A stretch of DNA of 64,000 bases from Collimonas fungivorans (lineage in GTDB: Bacteria; Pseudomonadota; Gammaproteobacteria; Burkholderiales; Burkholderiaceae_D). The stretch spans positions 1,550,001 to 1,614,000 of the forward strand of contig NZ_CP013232.1 in assembly GCF_001584145.1 (NCBI RefSeq), read 5' to 3'. The notes under the pieces are model-generated. The model was not told where the DNA came from and ran no database searches. It saw only the letters and a program-made list of their open reading frames with translations. A program made the translations under genes and the position numbers. Shown one piece after another: positions 54,512 to 64,000 of the stretch; the stretch's first letter is position 1; each line of letters begins with the position of its first letter.

Positions 54512-55903
54512 TCAGGCACGGCGGCCCGACAGTTCCGCGCCGGCATCGGGCTGCAGTTTCAAGGCAAACGGCAGGGAAGCCAGGGCAACCAGCGCGATCA
54601 GCAAGAAGGCCGGCCAGAAATCGGCGCTGACGATGGTCGTGTGGCCCTGCACCTGGTTAGATACCTGCAATGCAAAACCGCCGACTGTCACGCCCAGGCC
54701 GATCGCCAGCTGCTGGGCGACGCTGGTCAAGCTGGTGGCCTGGCTCATCTGGCGCTGGTCGATCTCGGCGTAGGCAATCGCATTCAGGCTGGTGAACTGC
54801 ATGGAACGCACGCAGCCTCCCAGCAGCAGCATGAGGATGATGAAGACATGCGGCGAATCCGCTTTCAGCACGCCGAATGCCGCCATCGACAGCGCGCCAA
54901 GCACAGTGTTATAGATCAGCACACTCCTGAAGCCGAATTTTTTCAGCACCGTGGTCGTCATGGTCTTGACAAAAATCGCGCCGGCTGCCGAAGCGCAGGT
55001 CAGCAGGCCGGACTGGAACGGCGTCAGGCCGAAACCCAGCTGGAACAGCAGCGGCAGCAGGAACGGCAGGGCGCCCACGCCGATGCGGAACAGCGAGCCG
55101 CCGAAGACGTTCATGCGCAGCGTTGGAATCTGCAGCAGCCGCAGGTTGATCAGCGGATGCGGCGTACGGAAGGCGTGCCATACATACGCCAGCAAGCTGA
55201 TTGTGCCGACCACCACGCAGATCAGCGAGACGTCGCCAGCCACCAGGTGCCGGCCGGCGCTGGCCAGGCCGAACATCAGCGTCGAGCAGCCGATTGCCGA
55301 CAGCAGGAAGCCGATCCAGTCGAGCGGCACGGTATCGTCGCTGCGCAGGTTCTCGATGTAGCGCGTGGCCAGGTAGATGCCGAGGATGCTGATCGGGACG
55401 TTGATGAAGAAGATCCAGCGCCAGTGGAAATAGGTGGTGATGAAACCACCCAGCGGCGGCCCGATCACCGGTCCCAGCAAGGCCGGGATAGTCAGGTAGC
55501 TGAGCGCGCGCACCAGTTCCGCCTTGGTGGTGGTGCGCAAGATCACCAGCCGTCCGACCGGCACCATCATGGCGCCGCCCACGCCCTGCAGGAAGCGGGC
55601 GGCGACAAATTGCGCCAGCGTATCCGACATGCCGCACAGGATCGAGCCGAGCATGAACACGCCGATCGCGCTGCGGAATACCGTGCGCGCGCCAAAACGA
55701 TCCGCCATCCAGCCGCTGACCGGGATGAACACAGCCAGGCTGACCAGGTAGGAAGTCATCGCCAGCTTGAGCGCGATCGGGCTTTCTCCCATGTCATGCG
55801 CCATCATCGGCAACGAGGTGGCGATCACGGTGGAGTCCATGTTTTCCATGAACAAGGCGCATGCCACGATCAGCGGGGTGAGGAAGACGCGGGATATGGC
55901 CAT
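54512..55903 (-). CDS. MFS drug efflux transporter, DHA2 family (MdtD-like)
   Basis: A 463-residue membrane protein with about 14 hydrophobic segments. Motif A is SGWMADRFGARTVFRSAIGV and the DHA2 motif is RFLQGVGGAMMVPVGRLVIL; both are very close to E. coli MdtD, the fourth gene of the mdtABCD operon there. Charged-residue pattern and length also fit. Here it lies about 8 kb from mdtBC and on its own promoter, not in their operon. Substrates of MdtD-type pumps are poorly known (possibly citrate or metal-citrate). A TATAAT on the minus strand (55964-55969) could drive it. Confidence 0.88.
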   Translation of the reverse strand: MAISRVFLTPLIVACALFMENMDSTVIATSLPMMAHDMGESPIALKLAMTSYLVSLAVFIPVSGWMADRFGARTVFRSAIGVFMLGSILCGMSDTLAQFVAARFLQGVGGAMMVPVGRLVILRTTTKAELVRALSYLTIPALLGPVIGPPLGGFITTYFHWRWIFFINVPISILGIYLATRYIENLRSDDTVPLDWIGFLLSAIGCSTLMFGLASAGRHLVAGDVSLICVVVGTISLLAYVWHAFRTPHPLINLRLLQIPTLRMNVFGGSLFRIGVGALPFLLPLLFQLGFGLTPFQSGLLTCASAAGAIFVKTMTTTVLKKFGFRSVLIYNTVLGALSMAAFGVLKADSPHVFIILMLLLGGCVRSMQFTSLNAIAYAEIDQRQMSQATSLTSVAQQLAIGLGVTVGGFALQVSNQVQGHTTIVSADFWPAFLLIALVALASLPFALKLQPDAGAELSGRRA

Positions 55904-55963
55904 GAGGGGATGGATGGGCAGGGTGGGTACAAAAGCCCGCCCAGCCTGCTTAAAAGAGCATAA

Positions 55964-55969
55964 TTATAG
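55964..55969 (-). promoter_or_regulatory. Candidate -10 element for the MFS transporter gene
   Basis: TATAAT on the minus strand, 61 bp upstream of the MFS start, in the 142-bp region divergent from pabB-pabC. No convincing -35 is spaced from it. Confidence 0.35.
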
Positions 55970-56045
55970 CGTTTTAGACTATCCCTTACCGTTCAGGTAG
56001 CATGCAGGCTGTTTCTCTGGCCGCCTGCCGCTTTTTACAAGAACC

Positions 56046-57935
56046 ATGATCAACACGTTTCCCTCGCCAACCGAGTGTTTTGCCTTGCTGGATGACCGCA
56101 GCGCCGCTTCCGCGCAATCGCCGTCTTCGCGCCTGTACACAGGCCACGTACACAGCCTGTCCTGTCTTGACGCGGACCGGCTGCCGCAGCTGATCGAGCA
56201 GATGCAACAAGCCCTGCGCGAAGGCTTGCATGCGGTGACCTTGTTTACCTACGAACTCGGGATCGGACTGCAGCATGTTGGGTTGCCGGAGCGGTTGCCA
56301 GTGCCGTCCCGGCCTTTGGCGCAGATCCTGCTGTTTGCGCATTGCGAACATTTGAGCGATGCCGAGGTGGATGCCTGGCTGGCGCAGCGCCAGGCTGCGG
56401 AAACCGGCGCGGCAGAAGCCGGCGCCGGCATCGCCAACCTCCGTCCGAACGTCAGCGCCGAACAATTCGCCGCTGCCATCGCCAAGATACACGCCTACAT
56501 CGAAGCCGGCGACACCTACCAGGTCAACTATACCTACCGCCTGCGTTTCGATGTCTACGGCAGCCCTGTCGCCCTGTATCGCCAGCTCCGGCAACGGCAA
56601 CCGGTGCCTTACGGCAGCCTGATCCTGCTGGAGGACGGCGCGGCGGTATTGTCGTTGTCGCCGGAACTGTTCGTGCGCCATGCGGCGGGCGTGCTGACGG
56701 CGCGCCCGATGAAAGGAACCGCCGCCGCCAGCGGCGATGCGGAACAGGATGCACTGGCCGCCAAGGCGCTTGCCGCGGATCCCAAGAACCTGGCGGAAAA
56801 CCTGATGATCGTCGATTTGCTGCGCAACGACCTGGGACGCATCGCCGTTCCCGGTTCGGTACGCGTGCCGCAATTGTTCGAGGTGACGCGCTTCAGTAGC
56901 GTGCTGCAGATGACTTCCACCGTGCAGGCGCAGGTGCGCGACGATGTCAGCCTCAGTGCCGTGATCCAGGCGCTGTATCCCTGCGGTTCGATCACCGGCG
57001 CGCCCAAGCATCGCACCATGCAAATCATCAGCGAGCTGGAGCCCGAGCCGCGCGGTTTGTATACCGGCGCGATTGGCTGGTTCGAGGTGGAACAGCCAGG
57101 CCGCCGCTTCGGCGATTTCTGTTTGTCGGTGCCGATCCGCACCTTGTGGCTGCAGCCGGCCGCGGCGGACGGCCTGCACGGCGCCGGCATACGTCATGGC
57201 GAAATGGGAGTCGGCGCCGGCATCGTGCACGACAGCGTAGCGGCGGAAGAATATGCCGAATGCGCGTTGAAAGCAAAATTCCTGACCGGCATGGGTGGCG
57301 ATTTTTCCTTGTTTGAAACCATCTACGCCACCAGCGCGGACGGCTGCCGCCACCTGGACCTGCATCTGCAGCGTTTGCAGGCATCGGCTGCCTACTTCGG
57401 CTTTCCCTATGACGAAAACGTCTTGCGTGCGGCTTTGCGGACGCATTGCGCGAACCTGCCCGCCAACGGGCCTCAGCGCCTGCGCCTGACCTTGGCGGCG
57501 GATGGCGGCTGCAGCCTGCAAAGCGCGCAACTGGGGACGCTTGAGCTGCCGGTCCGCCTGCTGATCGCGTCGACGCCGACGCAGTCCGACGACCTGTTCC
57601 TGCGGCATAAAACCACGATACGGCAAGGTTACGACCAGGCCTGGCAACAGGCGCAGCAGCAGGGCGCCTTCGACATGCTGTTCTTCAACCGCGAAGGTGA
57701 ATTGACCGAAGGCGGGCGTAGCAGTGTCTTTGTCAAGCTGGACGGGTGCTGGTATACACCGCCGCTGCGGGCTGGATTGCTGCCGGGCGTGATGCGTAGC
57801 GTGGTATTGAACGATGCGACGTGGAATGCCAGCGAACGCAGCCTGAGCATGGCGGATTTGCTGGCGGCCGAGCAGGTCATGGTGTGCAACGCCTTGCGCG
57901 GAACCATGCCGGCAACGCTGCTGCAGCTAGCTTAA
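56046..57935 (+). CDS. pabB: Fused aminodeoxychorismate synthase component I / 4-amino-4-deoxychorismate lyase (PabB-PabC)
   Basis: A 629-residue fusion. Residues ~1-415 are the chorismate-binding PabB domain, with the TrpE/PabB-type Lys223 in ARPMKGTAAA, NLMIVDLLRNDLGRI, FEVTRFSSVLQMTS and YPCGSITGAPKHRTMQIISE. Residues ~418-629 are a PabC/class IV aminotransferase domain with the PLP Lys522 in FLRHKTTIRQGYD and NREGELTEGGRSSVFV. The enzyme aminates chorismate and then releases p-aminobenzoate for folate. Such fusions occur in several beta- and gammaproteobacteria. A separate PabA glutaminase would supply ammonia and is not in this window. The stop overlaps the convergent EamA gene by four bases. 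Confidence 0.94.
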   Translation: MINTFPSPTECFALLDDRSAASAQSPSSRLYTGHVHSLSCLDADRLPQLIEQMQQALREGLHAVTLFTYELGIGLQHVGLPERLPVPSRPLAQILLFAHCEHLSDAEVDAWLAQRQAAETGAAEAGAGIANLRPNVSAEQFAAAIAKIHAYIEAGDTYQVNYTYRLRFDVYGSPVALYRQLRQRQPVPYGSLILLEDGAAVLSLSPELFVRHAAGVLTARPMKGTAAASGDAEQDALAAKALAADPKNLAENLMIVDLLRNDLGRIAVPGSVRVPQLFEVTRFSSVLQMTSTVQAQVRDDVSLSAVIQALYPCGSITGAPKHRTMQIISELEPEPRGLYTGAIGWFEVEQPGRRFGDFCLSVPIRTLWLQPAAADGLHGAGIRHGEMGVGAGIVHDSVAAEEYAECALKAKFLTGMGGDFSLFETIYATSADGCRHLDLHLQRLQASAAYFGFPYDENVLRAALRTHCANLPANGPQRLRLTLAADGGCSLQSAQLGTLELPVRLLIASTPTQSDDLFLRHKTTIRQGYDQAWQQAQQQGAFDMLFFNREGELTEGGRSSVFVKLDGCWYTPPLRAGLLPGVMRSVVLNDATWNASERSLSMADLLAAEQVMVCNALRGTMPATLLQLA

Positions 57936-58363
57936 AACGCGATAATCACGACCGAGCCGGCGACGATCAGGGAGCCGCCGATGGCCACCGGCCAGGTCAG
58001 CTGTTCGCCGGCAAACAGCAAGCCCAGCACAATGGCGAAGGCCACGCTCAGCTTGTCGATCGGCGCCACCTTGGATACCGGCCCGATTTGCAGCGCATGG
58101 TAGTAGCACAGCCAGGACAGGCCGGTAGCGATCGCCGACAGCACCAGGAACAGCCAGTTGGACGAACTGACCAGCGCCGGTTTTTGCCATTCGCCGCGCA
58201 AGGTGACGATGCCGGCGATTACGAACAGGATGATGACGGTGCGGATGAAGGTGGCGAAGTTGGAATTCATGCCGGCAACGCCGAACTTGCCGAAGATCGC
58301 CGTCAGGCCGGCGAAAAATGCCGAACCGAGGGCAAATACCTGCCAGCTGGAACCGAAATTCAT
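57932..58363 (-). CDS. EamA/DMT-family transporter, half-length
   Basis: A 143-residue protein with five hydrophobic segments, one EamA repeat: WQVFALGSAFFAGLTAIFGK, ATFIRTVIILFVIAGIVTL, WLFLVLSAIATGLSWLCYYH, KLSVAFAIVLGLLFAGEQLT and VAIGGSLIVAGSVVIIAF. Half-size EamA/EmrE-like proteins usually work as dimers; the substrate is unknown. The start is the ATG at 58361-58363, with GGGAG upstream, rather than the longer open frames that cross the palindromic element at 58386. The gene is tail to tail with pabB-pabC, their stop codons overlapping by four bases. Confidence 0.85.
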   Translation of the reverse strand: MNFGSSWQVFALGSAFFAGLTAIFGKFGVAGMNSNFATFIRTVIILFVIAGIVTLRGEWQKPALVSSSNWLFLVLSAIATGLSWLCYYHALQIGPVSKVAPIDKLSVAFAIVLGLLFAGEQLTWPVAIGGSLIVAGSVVIIAF

Positions 58364-58385
58364 TTTGTTCTCCCAGATATCGGAT

Positions 58386-58509
58386 TGTAGGGTGGACACC
58401 TGTGCCCACGCGTGACCATGATAACCGGAGTGCATGCCTGCGTAGCATCGTAATGGCATGTACGTGGTGTGAGTTCACGCGTGGGCAAAAAAATCTTGCC
58501 CACCCTACA
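58386..58509. repeat. Palindromic (MITE/REP-like) element
   Basis: Outer arms TGTAGGGTGG (58386-58395) and CCACCCTACA (58500-58509) and inner arms TGCCCACGCGTGA (58403-58415) and TCACGCGTGGGCA (58475-58487) are perfect inverted repeats in a 124-bp unit. It lies between the EamA gene and the outer-membrane factor gene, one base from the latter's stop. The GTAGGGTGG...CCACCCTAC pattern recurs in many proteobacterial intergenic regions. Confidence 0.8.
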
Positions 58510-58510
58510 G

Positions 58511-60004
58511 TTATTTCGCCGCAGGCTTGCTGTCTTTAGCGGCGCCGCGGTCATTCAGCATGGCGTTGTCCGGCAGCTCGGCCTGGTTCCAGCCGCCGCC
58601 CAGCGCCTTGATCAGCAGCACGCTGGCGGCAAAGCGCCGGTTCTGGATATTCAGCGCCGACAGGTCGGCGTTGAACGCGGTCGCCTGCGCCGTCACCACG
58701 CTGGTGTAGTTGACGGTGCCGGCCTTGTACTGGTTCATGATCAGCTCCAGGGCGTGATGCGCGAACTGGACCGTCTCGGCCTGGACCGCGGCTTCCTGTT
58801 CCAGGATGCGCAAGGCCGCCAGGTTGTCTTCGACTTCCTGGAAGCTGGTCAGCACCGCCTGCTTGTACACTGCGACGCTGGCGTCGTAGGCGGCGATCGC
58901 CTGGTCGCTTTGCGCGCGGCGGGCGCCGCCGTCGAACAGGGTTGCCGCCAGAGCCGGTCCGAGCGACCAGATGCGGTTGGGCACGGTCAGCCAGTTAGAG
59001 AAACTGTTGCTTTGAAATCCGCCGGAAGCCGACAAGGTCAGGTTCGGGAAATAAGCCGCTTTGGCCACGCCGATCTGGGCATTGGCTGCTGCTGCCAGCC
59101 GTTCCGCCGCGCTGACGTCTGGACGGCGTTCCAGCAGCGTGGACGGCACGCCGACCGGGATCGCCGGCAATACGGCCACCAGCGGCGCCGGTGCCAGCGA
59201 GAATGTGGATGCAGCCTGCCCGGTGAGCAGCGCGATCGCGTGTTCCAGCTGGGAGCGCGATACGCCATTGTCCAGCGCCTGCGCCTGCGCGCCTTTGAGC
59301 TGGGTCTGGGCCTGGATCACGTCAGAACGGGCGACCACGCCGACGGCATACTGGTTCTGCGTCAGCTGCAGCGACTTCTGATAGGCCGCTACCGTGTCGT
59401 CAAGCAAGGTCTGCTGCAAGTCGAGTACGCGCAGCTGCAGGTAATTCTGCGCCAGTGTGGATTGGGCGCTGAGCCTGGCCACCTGCAAATCGGCGGCGCT
59501 GGCCTGGGCCGAAGCCTGGTTGGCTTCCACCGTGCGGCCGATGCGGCCCCACAGATCGGGTTCCCAGCTGGCGCTCAGGCCGAGCGCGTCGGTGGTGCTT
59601 ACCGAGCCGCCGCTACTCAGGCTGCTGCTATTGCGTCCGCCCGAACGGGTAGCCGAGACATTGGCCGATACCGTCGGGAAGTAGGACGACCTGGCGGAAT
59701 CGACCAGGGCTTTCGCCTGCCGGAACTGGGCCTCGGCTTGCGCCAGGTTCTGGTTGGAGATATTGACTTGCTCGACCAGTGCATTCAATTGCGGGTCCTG
59801 GTAGATCTCCCACCACTTGCCGTGCAACTCCTGGTCTTGCGGCGTAGCCGTCTTCCAGTCCTTCATTTCCTTGAAAGCAGCCGGCGCAACCGTGGCCGGC
59901 CGTACGTAATCCGGGCCGACGGCGCAGGCGCTCAACAGCAGCACCGCGGCTGCAATCGCCAACAGGGTTTTATTCGTATGTGCTTGCTTCAAATTCTGTC
60001 TCAT
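58511..60004 (-). CDS. RND efflux outer-membrane factor (OprM/NodT-family lipoprotein)
   Basis: A 497-residue TolC-like channel. The signal peptide ends in a lipobox, LLLSACAVGP, with Cys27 as the lipidated residue. Two repeats of paired long helices follow (NQNLAQAEAQFRQAKALVDS and AAFKQAVLTS-like at 340-400), with LERRPDVSAAERLAAAANAQ and IGVAKAAYFPNLTLSASGGF between them, all typical of NodT/OprM. It forms the outer-membrane exit for the MdtBC inner-membrane pumps encoded just upstream (39 bp gap, same strand). The missing membrane-fusion protein (MdtA) is presumably beyond the window end. Confidence 0.93.
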   Translation of the reverse strand: MRQNLKQAHTNKTLLAIAAAVLLLSACAVGPDYVRPATVAPAAFKEMKDWKTATPQDQELHGKWWEIYQDPQLNALVEQVNISNQNLAQAEAQFRQAKALVDSARSSYFPTVSANVSATRSGGRNSSSLSSGGSVSTTDALGLSASWEPDLWGRIGRTVEANQASAQASAADLQVARLSAQSTLAQNYLQLRVLDLQQTLLDDTVAAYQKSLQLTQNQYAVGVVARSDVIQAQTQLKGAQAQALDNGVSRSQLEHAIALLTGQAASTFSLAPAPLVAVLPAIPVGVPSTLLERRPDVSAAERLAAAANAQIGVAKAAYFPNLTLSASGGFQSNSFSNWLTVPNRIWSLGPALAATLFDGGARRAQSDQAIAAYDASVAVYKQAVLTSFQEVEDNLAALRILEQEAAVQAETVQFAHHALELIMNQYKAGTVNYTSVVTAQATAFNADLSALNIQNRRFAASVLLIKALGGGWNQAELPDNAMLNDRGAAKDSKPAAK

Positions 60005-60043
60005 ATTCGATCCGTTGATTATCTTCGTGCGCCTGCCATGTTC

Positions 60044-63000
60044 TTATGCTTCGCTTGTATCCGGCAACGGCCTGCCGCCGCGCCGTTTCCACTTATCCTT
60101 GCTCCACAGGCGGAAGCGATCCATATACAGATAGACCACCGGCGTCGTGTACAAAGTCAGCAGCTGGCTCATGATCAGGCCGCCGACAATCGCGATGCCC
60201 AGCGGCCGCCGCAGCTCGGCGCCGTCGCCCTGGCCCAGCGCCAGCGGCACCGCGCCCAGCATGGCCGCCATGGTAGTCATCATGATCGGCCGGAAACGCA
60301 GCTTGCAAGCCTCGAAAATCGAATCGCGCGGCGACAGTCCGCGCGTGCGTTCAACATCGAGGGCGAAGTCGATCATCATGATGGCGTTTTTCTTGACGAT
60401 GCCGATCAGCAGGATCACCCCGATCAGGGCGATCAGGCTGAACTCGGTGCCGGTCGCCAGCAACGCCAGCAGGGCGCCGACGCCGGCCGACGGCAAGGTC
60501 GAGAGGATGGTGATCGGATGGACATAGCTTTCATACAAGATGCCCAGCACGATATACACCGCCAGCAGCGCCGTCAGGATCAGCATCGGCTGGCTGCTCA
60601 GGGATGACTGGAACAGGTTGGCGCTGCCTTGGAAGCTGCCGTGAACTGAAGTCGGCACCCCGATCCGGGCCATGGCATCGTTGATCGCCAGGGTGGCGTC
60701 GGACAGGGAACCGCCGACCGGCAGGTTGAAGGAAATGGTGGAGGCGATGAACTGGCTCTGGTGGTTGACGCCAAGCGAGGTATTGGTCGGCTGGAAGCTG
60801 GAGAACGCCGCCAGCGGCATCTGCTGTTCCGCCGTGGTCGACAAGGTCAGCGCCAGCGATGAATTGGAAGCCAGCTTGCCGCCCGCGGTCAGCGCCGGCG
60901 GCGTGCCGAGGGCGGAGGTGGTGGGCGACAGGTTGGCCGTGCTGGAAGGAATGCTGACGTAAGTGTCATGCAAGACCTGCGGGCTCTGCCAATACTGCGG
61001 CGCTGCTTCCATCACCACGTGGTACTGGTTCATGCCGCTGTAGATGGTCGACACCTGGCGCTGGCCGAACAGGTCGTTCAGGGTCGAATCGATCAGCTGC
61101 GGCGTGACGCCGCTGCGGATCGCGGTTTCGCGATCGATGGTCAAGGTAGTCTGCAAGCCCTTGTCCTGCTGGTCGGTGCTGACGTCGGCCAGCTGCGGCA
61201 AGGCGCTGAACGCCTCGCGGATCTTGGGTTCCCAGGTGCGCAGCTCATTCAGGTCGTCGGATTGCAAGGTGTACTGGTACTGGCCGTCGCTGGAACGGCC
61301 GCCGACCCGGATATCCTGCACCGACTGCATGAACAGGTTGGCGCCGGCGATATGGCTGAGCTTGCCGCGCAGCCGCGCGATCACCTGGTCCGCGGTCAGC
61401 TTGCGCTGCGTCAGAGGCTGCAGCGTAATGAACATCTGGCCGCGGTTGCTCTGGCCGCCGCCGGTGAATGCGATCACGCTTTTTACATCTGGATCCTTGC
61501 GCACGATGTCGACAAACTGGTCCAGCTTGACGCGCATCGACTGGAAGGAAATCGACTGGTCGCCCTGGATGCCGCCGATCACCAGGCCGGTATCCTGCTG
61601 CGGGAAGAAGCCCTTGGGAATCGCCGTGTACAGGTACACATTGAGCACGATGGTGCCGAACAGGATCAGCATCATCAGCGGCGCAAAACGCAGGGCCCAC
61701 GCCAGCGACCGTTCGTAGCCGCGCAGCATGGCGTCGAAGGCGCGTTCGGTGGCGTTGAAAAAGCGTCCTTGCTTGCGCTCCGGGTCGTGTTTCAGCAGGC
61801 GCGCGCACATCATCGGCGTAGTGGTCAGCGAGACCACCAGCGACACCAGGATCGCAACCGACAAGGTGACGGCGAATTCACGGAACAGGCGGCCGACGAT
61901 GCCGCCCATCAGCAGGATCGGGATGAAGACGGCGATCAGGGAAATGCTCATCGACATCACGGTAAAGCCGACTTCCTTTGCGCCCTTGAGCGCCGCGGCG
62001 AACGGCTTCATGCCTTCTTCGATATGGCGCGAAACGTTTTCCAGCACCACGATGGCATCGTCGACCACAAAACCGGTAGCGATCGTCAGCGCCATCAGGG
62101 ACAGGTTGTCGAGGCTGTAGCCGAGCAGGTACATGACGCCGAAAGTGCCGATCAGCGAGATCGGCACCGCGACCGCCGGAATCAGCGTGGCGCGGCCGTT
62201 GCGCAGGAACAGGAACACCACCATGATCACCAGCGCGATCGACATCAGCAAGGTGCTTTCGGTTTCGTGCAAGGAGGCGCGGATGGTCGGCGTCCGGTCC
62301 ATGGCGACATCGAGATTGATGGCAGCCGGGATCGAGGCGCGCAACTGCGGCAGCAGGGCCCGTACTTCATCCACGGTTTCGATGATGTTGGCGCCAGGCT
62401 GGCGGCTCAGGATCACCAGCACCGACGGCTTGCCGTTGGCGGAACCGGCGTTACGCAGGTTGGCTACCGAGTCGACTACCGTGGCGACATCGCTGACGCG
62501 CACCGGCGCGCCGTTGCGATAAGAAACGATCAGCGGCATGTATTCGGCGGCGGTCTTGGCCTGGTCGTTGGCGTAAATTTGCCAGTTCTTGTCGCCGTCT
62601 TCCAGCATGCCCTTGGGGCGGTTGGCGTTGGTGGCGGCGATCGCGGTGCGCACATCGGCCGTGCCTATGCCGTATTTGTTGAGTGCGGTCGGATTCAGTT
62701 CGACGCGCACCGCCGGCTGCGAGCTGCCGCCGACGCTAACCTGGCCGATACCTTTCACCTGCGACAGTTTTTGCGCCAGGATGGTGTCGGCGGCATCGTA
62801 CATCTGGCCTTGCGTCATGCTGTCCGAGGTCAGCGCCAGGATCATGACGGGTGCATCGGCCGGATTCACCTTGCGATAGCTGGGATTGCTGGGCAGGCCG
62901 GTCGGCAGCAGGTTGCGCGCCGCATTCAGGGCTGCCTGGACGTCGCGCGCCGCGCCGTCGATGTCGCGGCTGAGGTCGAACTGCAAGGTGATGCGGGTCG

Positions 63001-63262
63001 AACTGAGCGAGCTCGATGACGTCATTTCGGTGATGCCGGCGATCGATCCCAGCGCCCGTTCCAGCGGCGTGGCGACGGTGGCGGCCATGGTTTCCGGACT
63101 GGCGCCGGGCAACGAGGCCGAGATCGAAATGGTCGGGAAATCTACTTGCGGCAACGGCGAGACCGGCAGCAGCCGGAACGCCACCATGCCGGCCAGGGCG
63201 ATGCCGATGGTCAGCAGGGTGGTGGCGATCGGCCGCTGGATAAAGGGACGCGAGATATTCAT
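60044..63262 (-). CDS. mdtC: Multidrug efflux RND permease MdtC
   Basis: A 1072-residue HAE-RND permease, strongly similar to E. coli MdtC (1025 aa): [14 protein letters not shown] start ([20 protein letters not shown]), proton-relay Asp-Asp in [15 protein letters not shown] in TM4, and the TM11-12 region [20 protein letters not shown]. The first periplasmic signature is [20 protein letters not shown]. About 45 extra residues with many Ser/Thr/Ala lie at about 770-812 in the second periplasmic loop and account for the greater length. It forms a heterotrimer with MdtB. It is 17 bp after mdtB and 39 bp before the channel gene. Confidence 0.95.
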   Translation of the reverse strand: MNISRPFIQRPIATTLLTIGIALAGMVAFRLLPVSPLPQVDFPTISISASLPGASPETMAATVATPLERALGSIAGITEMTSSSSLSSTRITLQFDLSRDIDGAARDVQAALNAARNLLPTGLPSNPSYRKVNPADAPVMILALTSDSMTQGQMYDAADTILAQKLSQVKGIGQVSVGGSSQPAVRVELNPTALNKYGIGTADVRTAIAATNANRPKGMLEDGDKNWQIYANDQAKTAAEYMPLIVSYRNGAPVRVSDVATVVDSVANLRNAGSANGKPSVLVILSRQPGANIIETVDEVRALLPQLRASIPAAINLDVAMDRTPTIRASLHETESTLLMSIALVIMVVFLFLRNGRATLIPAVAVPISLIGTFGVMYLLGYSLDNLSLMALTIATGFVVDDAIVVLENVSRHIEEGMKPFAAALKGAKEVGFTVMSMSISLIAVFIPILLMGGIVGRLFREFAVTLSVAILVSLVVSLTTTPMMCARLLKHDPERKQGRFFNATERAFDAMLRGYERSLAWALRFAPLMMLILFGTIVLNVYLYTAIPKGFFPQQDTGLVIGGIQGDQSISFQSMRVKLDQFVDIVRKDPDVKSVIAFTGGGQSNRGQMFITLQPLTQRKLTADQVIARLRGKLSHIAGANLFMQSVQDIRVGGRSSDGQYQYTLQSDDLNELRTWEPKIREAFSALPQLADVSTDQQDKGLQTTLTIDRETAIRSGVTPQLIDSTLNDLFGQRQVSTIYSGMNQYHVVMEAAPQYWQSPQVLHDTYVSIPSSTANLSPTTSALGTPPALTAGGKLASNSSLALTLSTTAEQQMPLAAFSSFQPTNTSLGVNHQSQFIASTISFNLPVGGSLSDATLAINDAMARIGVPTSVHGSFQGSANLFQSSLSSQPMLILTALLAVYIVLGILYESYVHPITILSTLPSAGVGALLALLATGTEFSLIALIGVILLIGIVKKNAIMMIDFALDVERTRGLSPRDSIFEACKLRFRPIMMTTMAAMLGAVPLALGQGDGAELRRPLGIAIVGGLIMSQLLTLYTTPVVYLYMDRFRLWSKDKWKRRGGRPLPDTSEA

Positions 63263-63279
63263 GCTGTCTTTGCCTTCCC

Positions 63280-64000
63280 CTACGGCTTGGCCGGTTCAGG
63301 GATTGCACCGTCGCTGTCGCTGTCATCATCGCCCCTGCCCTTGCCCTTGTGCTCGTCCTCCTTGATGCCGAAACGCGCTTTGGTACGGCGCGCCAGGTTG
63401 TCGAACGCCAGGTAGATGACCGGCGTGGTGAACAGGGTCAGCACCTGCGACACCAGCAGGCCGCCGACCATGGTGATTCCCAGCGGCTGCCGCAGCTCGG
63501 AACCGACGCCCGAACCCAGCATCAGCGGCAAGGCGCCCAGCAAGGCGGCCATGGTGGTCATCAGGATGGGACGGAAGCGCAGCAGGCAAGCCTGGTAGAT
63601 CGCTTCGCGCGGCTCTTTGCCTTCATTGCGTTCGGCGTCCAGCGCGAAGTCGATCATCATGATGGCGTTCTTCTTGACGATACCGATCAGCAGGATGATG
63701 CCGATGATGCCGATAATCCCCAGGTCCGTGCCGGCGATCATCAGCGACAGCAGGGCGCCGACGCCGGCCGACGGCAGCGTCGACAGGATCGTGATCGGGT
63801 GGATATAGCTTTCATACAGGACGCCGAGCACGATGTACATCGTGATGATGGCGGCCAGGATCAGCATCAGGGTATTGCTCAGCGAAGCCTGGAACGCCAG
63901 CGCCGCGCCCTGGAAGCTGGTCTGGATGCTGTCCGGCATGCCGATTTCCTTTTCGGCTGCCTGGATCGCCTTGACGGCGTTGCCCAGCGAGGCGCCGGGC
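63280..64000 (-). CDS. mdtB: Multidrug efflux RND permease MdtB (partial, N-terminus outside window)
   Basis: Only the C-terminal ~239 residues are present; the reading frame runs open to the window edge. It contains the TM8-12 region: [60 protein letters not shown] and [20 protein letters not shown], then [19 protein letters not shown]. The C-terminal tail is Asp/Gly/Lys-rich ([18 protein letters not shown]), unusual for this family. MdtB and MdtC work together as the inner-membrane pump of the MdtABC system. The gene is immediately upstream of mdtC in the same operon. Confidence 0.93.
   Translation of the reverse strand, partial: PGASLGNAVKAIQAAEKEIGMPDSIQTSFQGAALAFQASLSNTLMLILAAIITMYIVLGVLYESYIHPITILSTLPSAGVGALLSLMIAGTDLGIIGIIGIILLIGIVKKNAIMMIDFALDAERNEGKEPREAIYQACLLRFRPILMTTMAALLGALPLMLGSGVGSELRQPLGITMVGGLLVSQVLTLFTTPVIYLAFDNLARRTKARFGIKEDEHKGKGRGDDDSDSDGAIPEPAKP

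Noticed and set aside
58469..60607. A 712-codon plus-strand open frame
   Set aside because: It is antisense to the outer-membrane factor and the end of mdtC, with Gln/Arg/Ala-rich sequence typical of shadow frames.
60968..63019. A 683-codon plus-strand open frame
   Set aside because: It is antisense to mdtC, whose RND motifs are clear; the product is a compositional artefact rich in Gln, His, Arg and Asp.
1..64000. CRISPR array, prophage, integron or replication origin
   Set aside because: I saw no regularly spaced repeats, integrase, structural phage genes or DnaA-box cluster on either strand.

Overview
The window is about 64 kb of a GC-rich betaproteobacterial chromosome. Burkholderiales small-protein families (DUF3563, DUF3579), the rpsP-rimM-trmD-rplS block followed by a CoA pyrophosphatase and a CobD/CbiB-like gene, and the betIBA/BCCT arrangement together suggest Oxalobacteraceae, perhaps close to Collimonas. 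The genus is inferred from remembered family resemblance, not from a search. I see no tRNA or rRNA gene, CRISPR array, intact insertion sequence or prophage. Most of the window is ordinary core genome with small accessory patches.

Layout. 1-7.1 kb: a partial MAPEG protein, a zinc metallopeptidase and a thioester-reductase-like SDR face a fadE-speG unit. A YqjI-like metal-responsive PadR regulator with its own palindromic operator and a DUF3861 gene follow. 7.2-12.6 kb: sbcB, small Burkholderiales proteins, a uracil/xanthine permease and a HigBA-type toxin-antitoxin pair. 12.7-18.5 kb: the choline-to-glycine-betaine module, with a BCCT transporter divergent from betI-betB-betA and a textbook BetI operator between them. 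18.7-27.2 kb: an unusual peptidoglycan amidase, DUF1993 and SHOCT proteins, glnS, a 2TM/histidine kinase/LytTR signalling operon, a glycerophosphodiesterase and an alanine-rich acid-shock-like protein. 27.4-34.3 kb: alaS preceded by a MITE-like inverted repeat, a frameshifted Nudix gene, a rhomboid protease abutting a membrane/helical-repeat protein, and a TusA-family protein. 34.6-38.9 kb: etfB-etfA-acyl-CoA dehydrogenase, a fatty-acid oxidation electron-transfer unit, then a TM2 protein. 39.2-43.9 kb: the ribosomal/tRNA methylation block (trmD frameshifted as sequenced), CoA pyrophosphatase, a CobD/CbiB or AmpE-like membrane protein and DUF3579. 44.1-48.4 kb: a CHASE-PAS-GGDEF-EAL protein (frameshifted as sequenced) and fumC. 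48.6-64 kb: tamA-tamB, an MdtD-like MFS pump, a fused pabB-pabC, an EamA-type transporter, and an mdtB-mdtC-outer-membrane-factor efflux operon read on the minus strand.

Points of most interest are: three independent one-base losses, each repaired by one extra G in a CGG context, including one in the normally essential trmD; the YqjI-like regulator with a perfect 16-bp palindrome at its promoter; the compositionally odd amidase; four different palindromic or MITE-like intergenic elements; and the exactly abutting rhomboid/membrane-repeat gene pair. I did not find a convincing wholly new multi-gene system.
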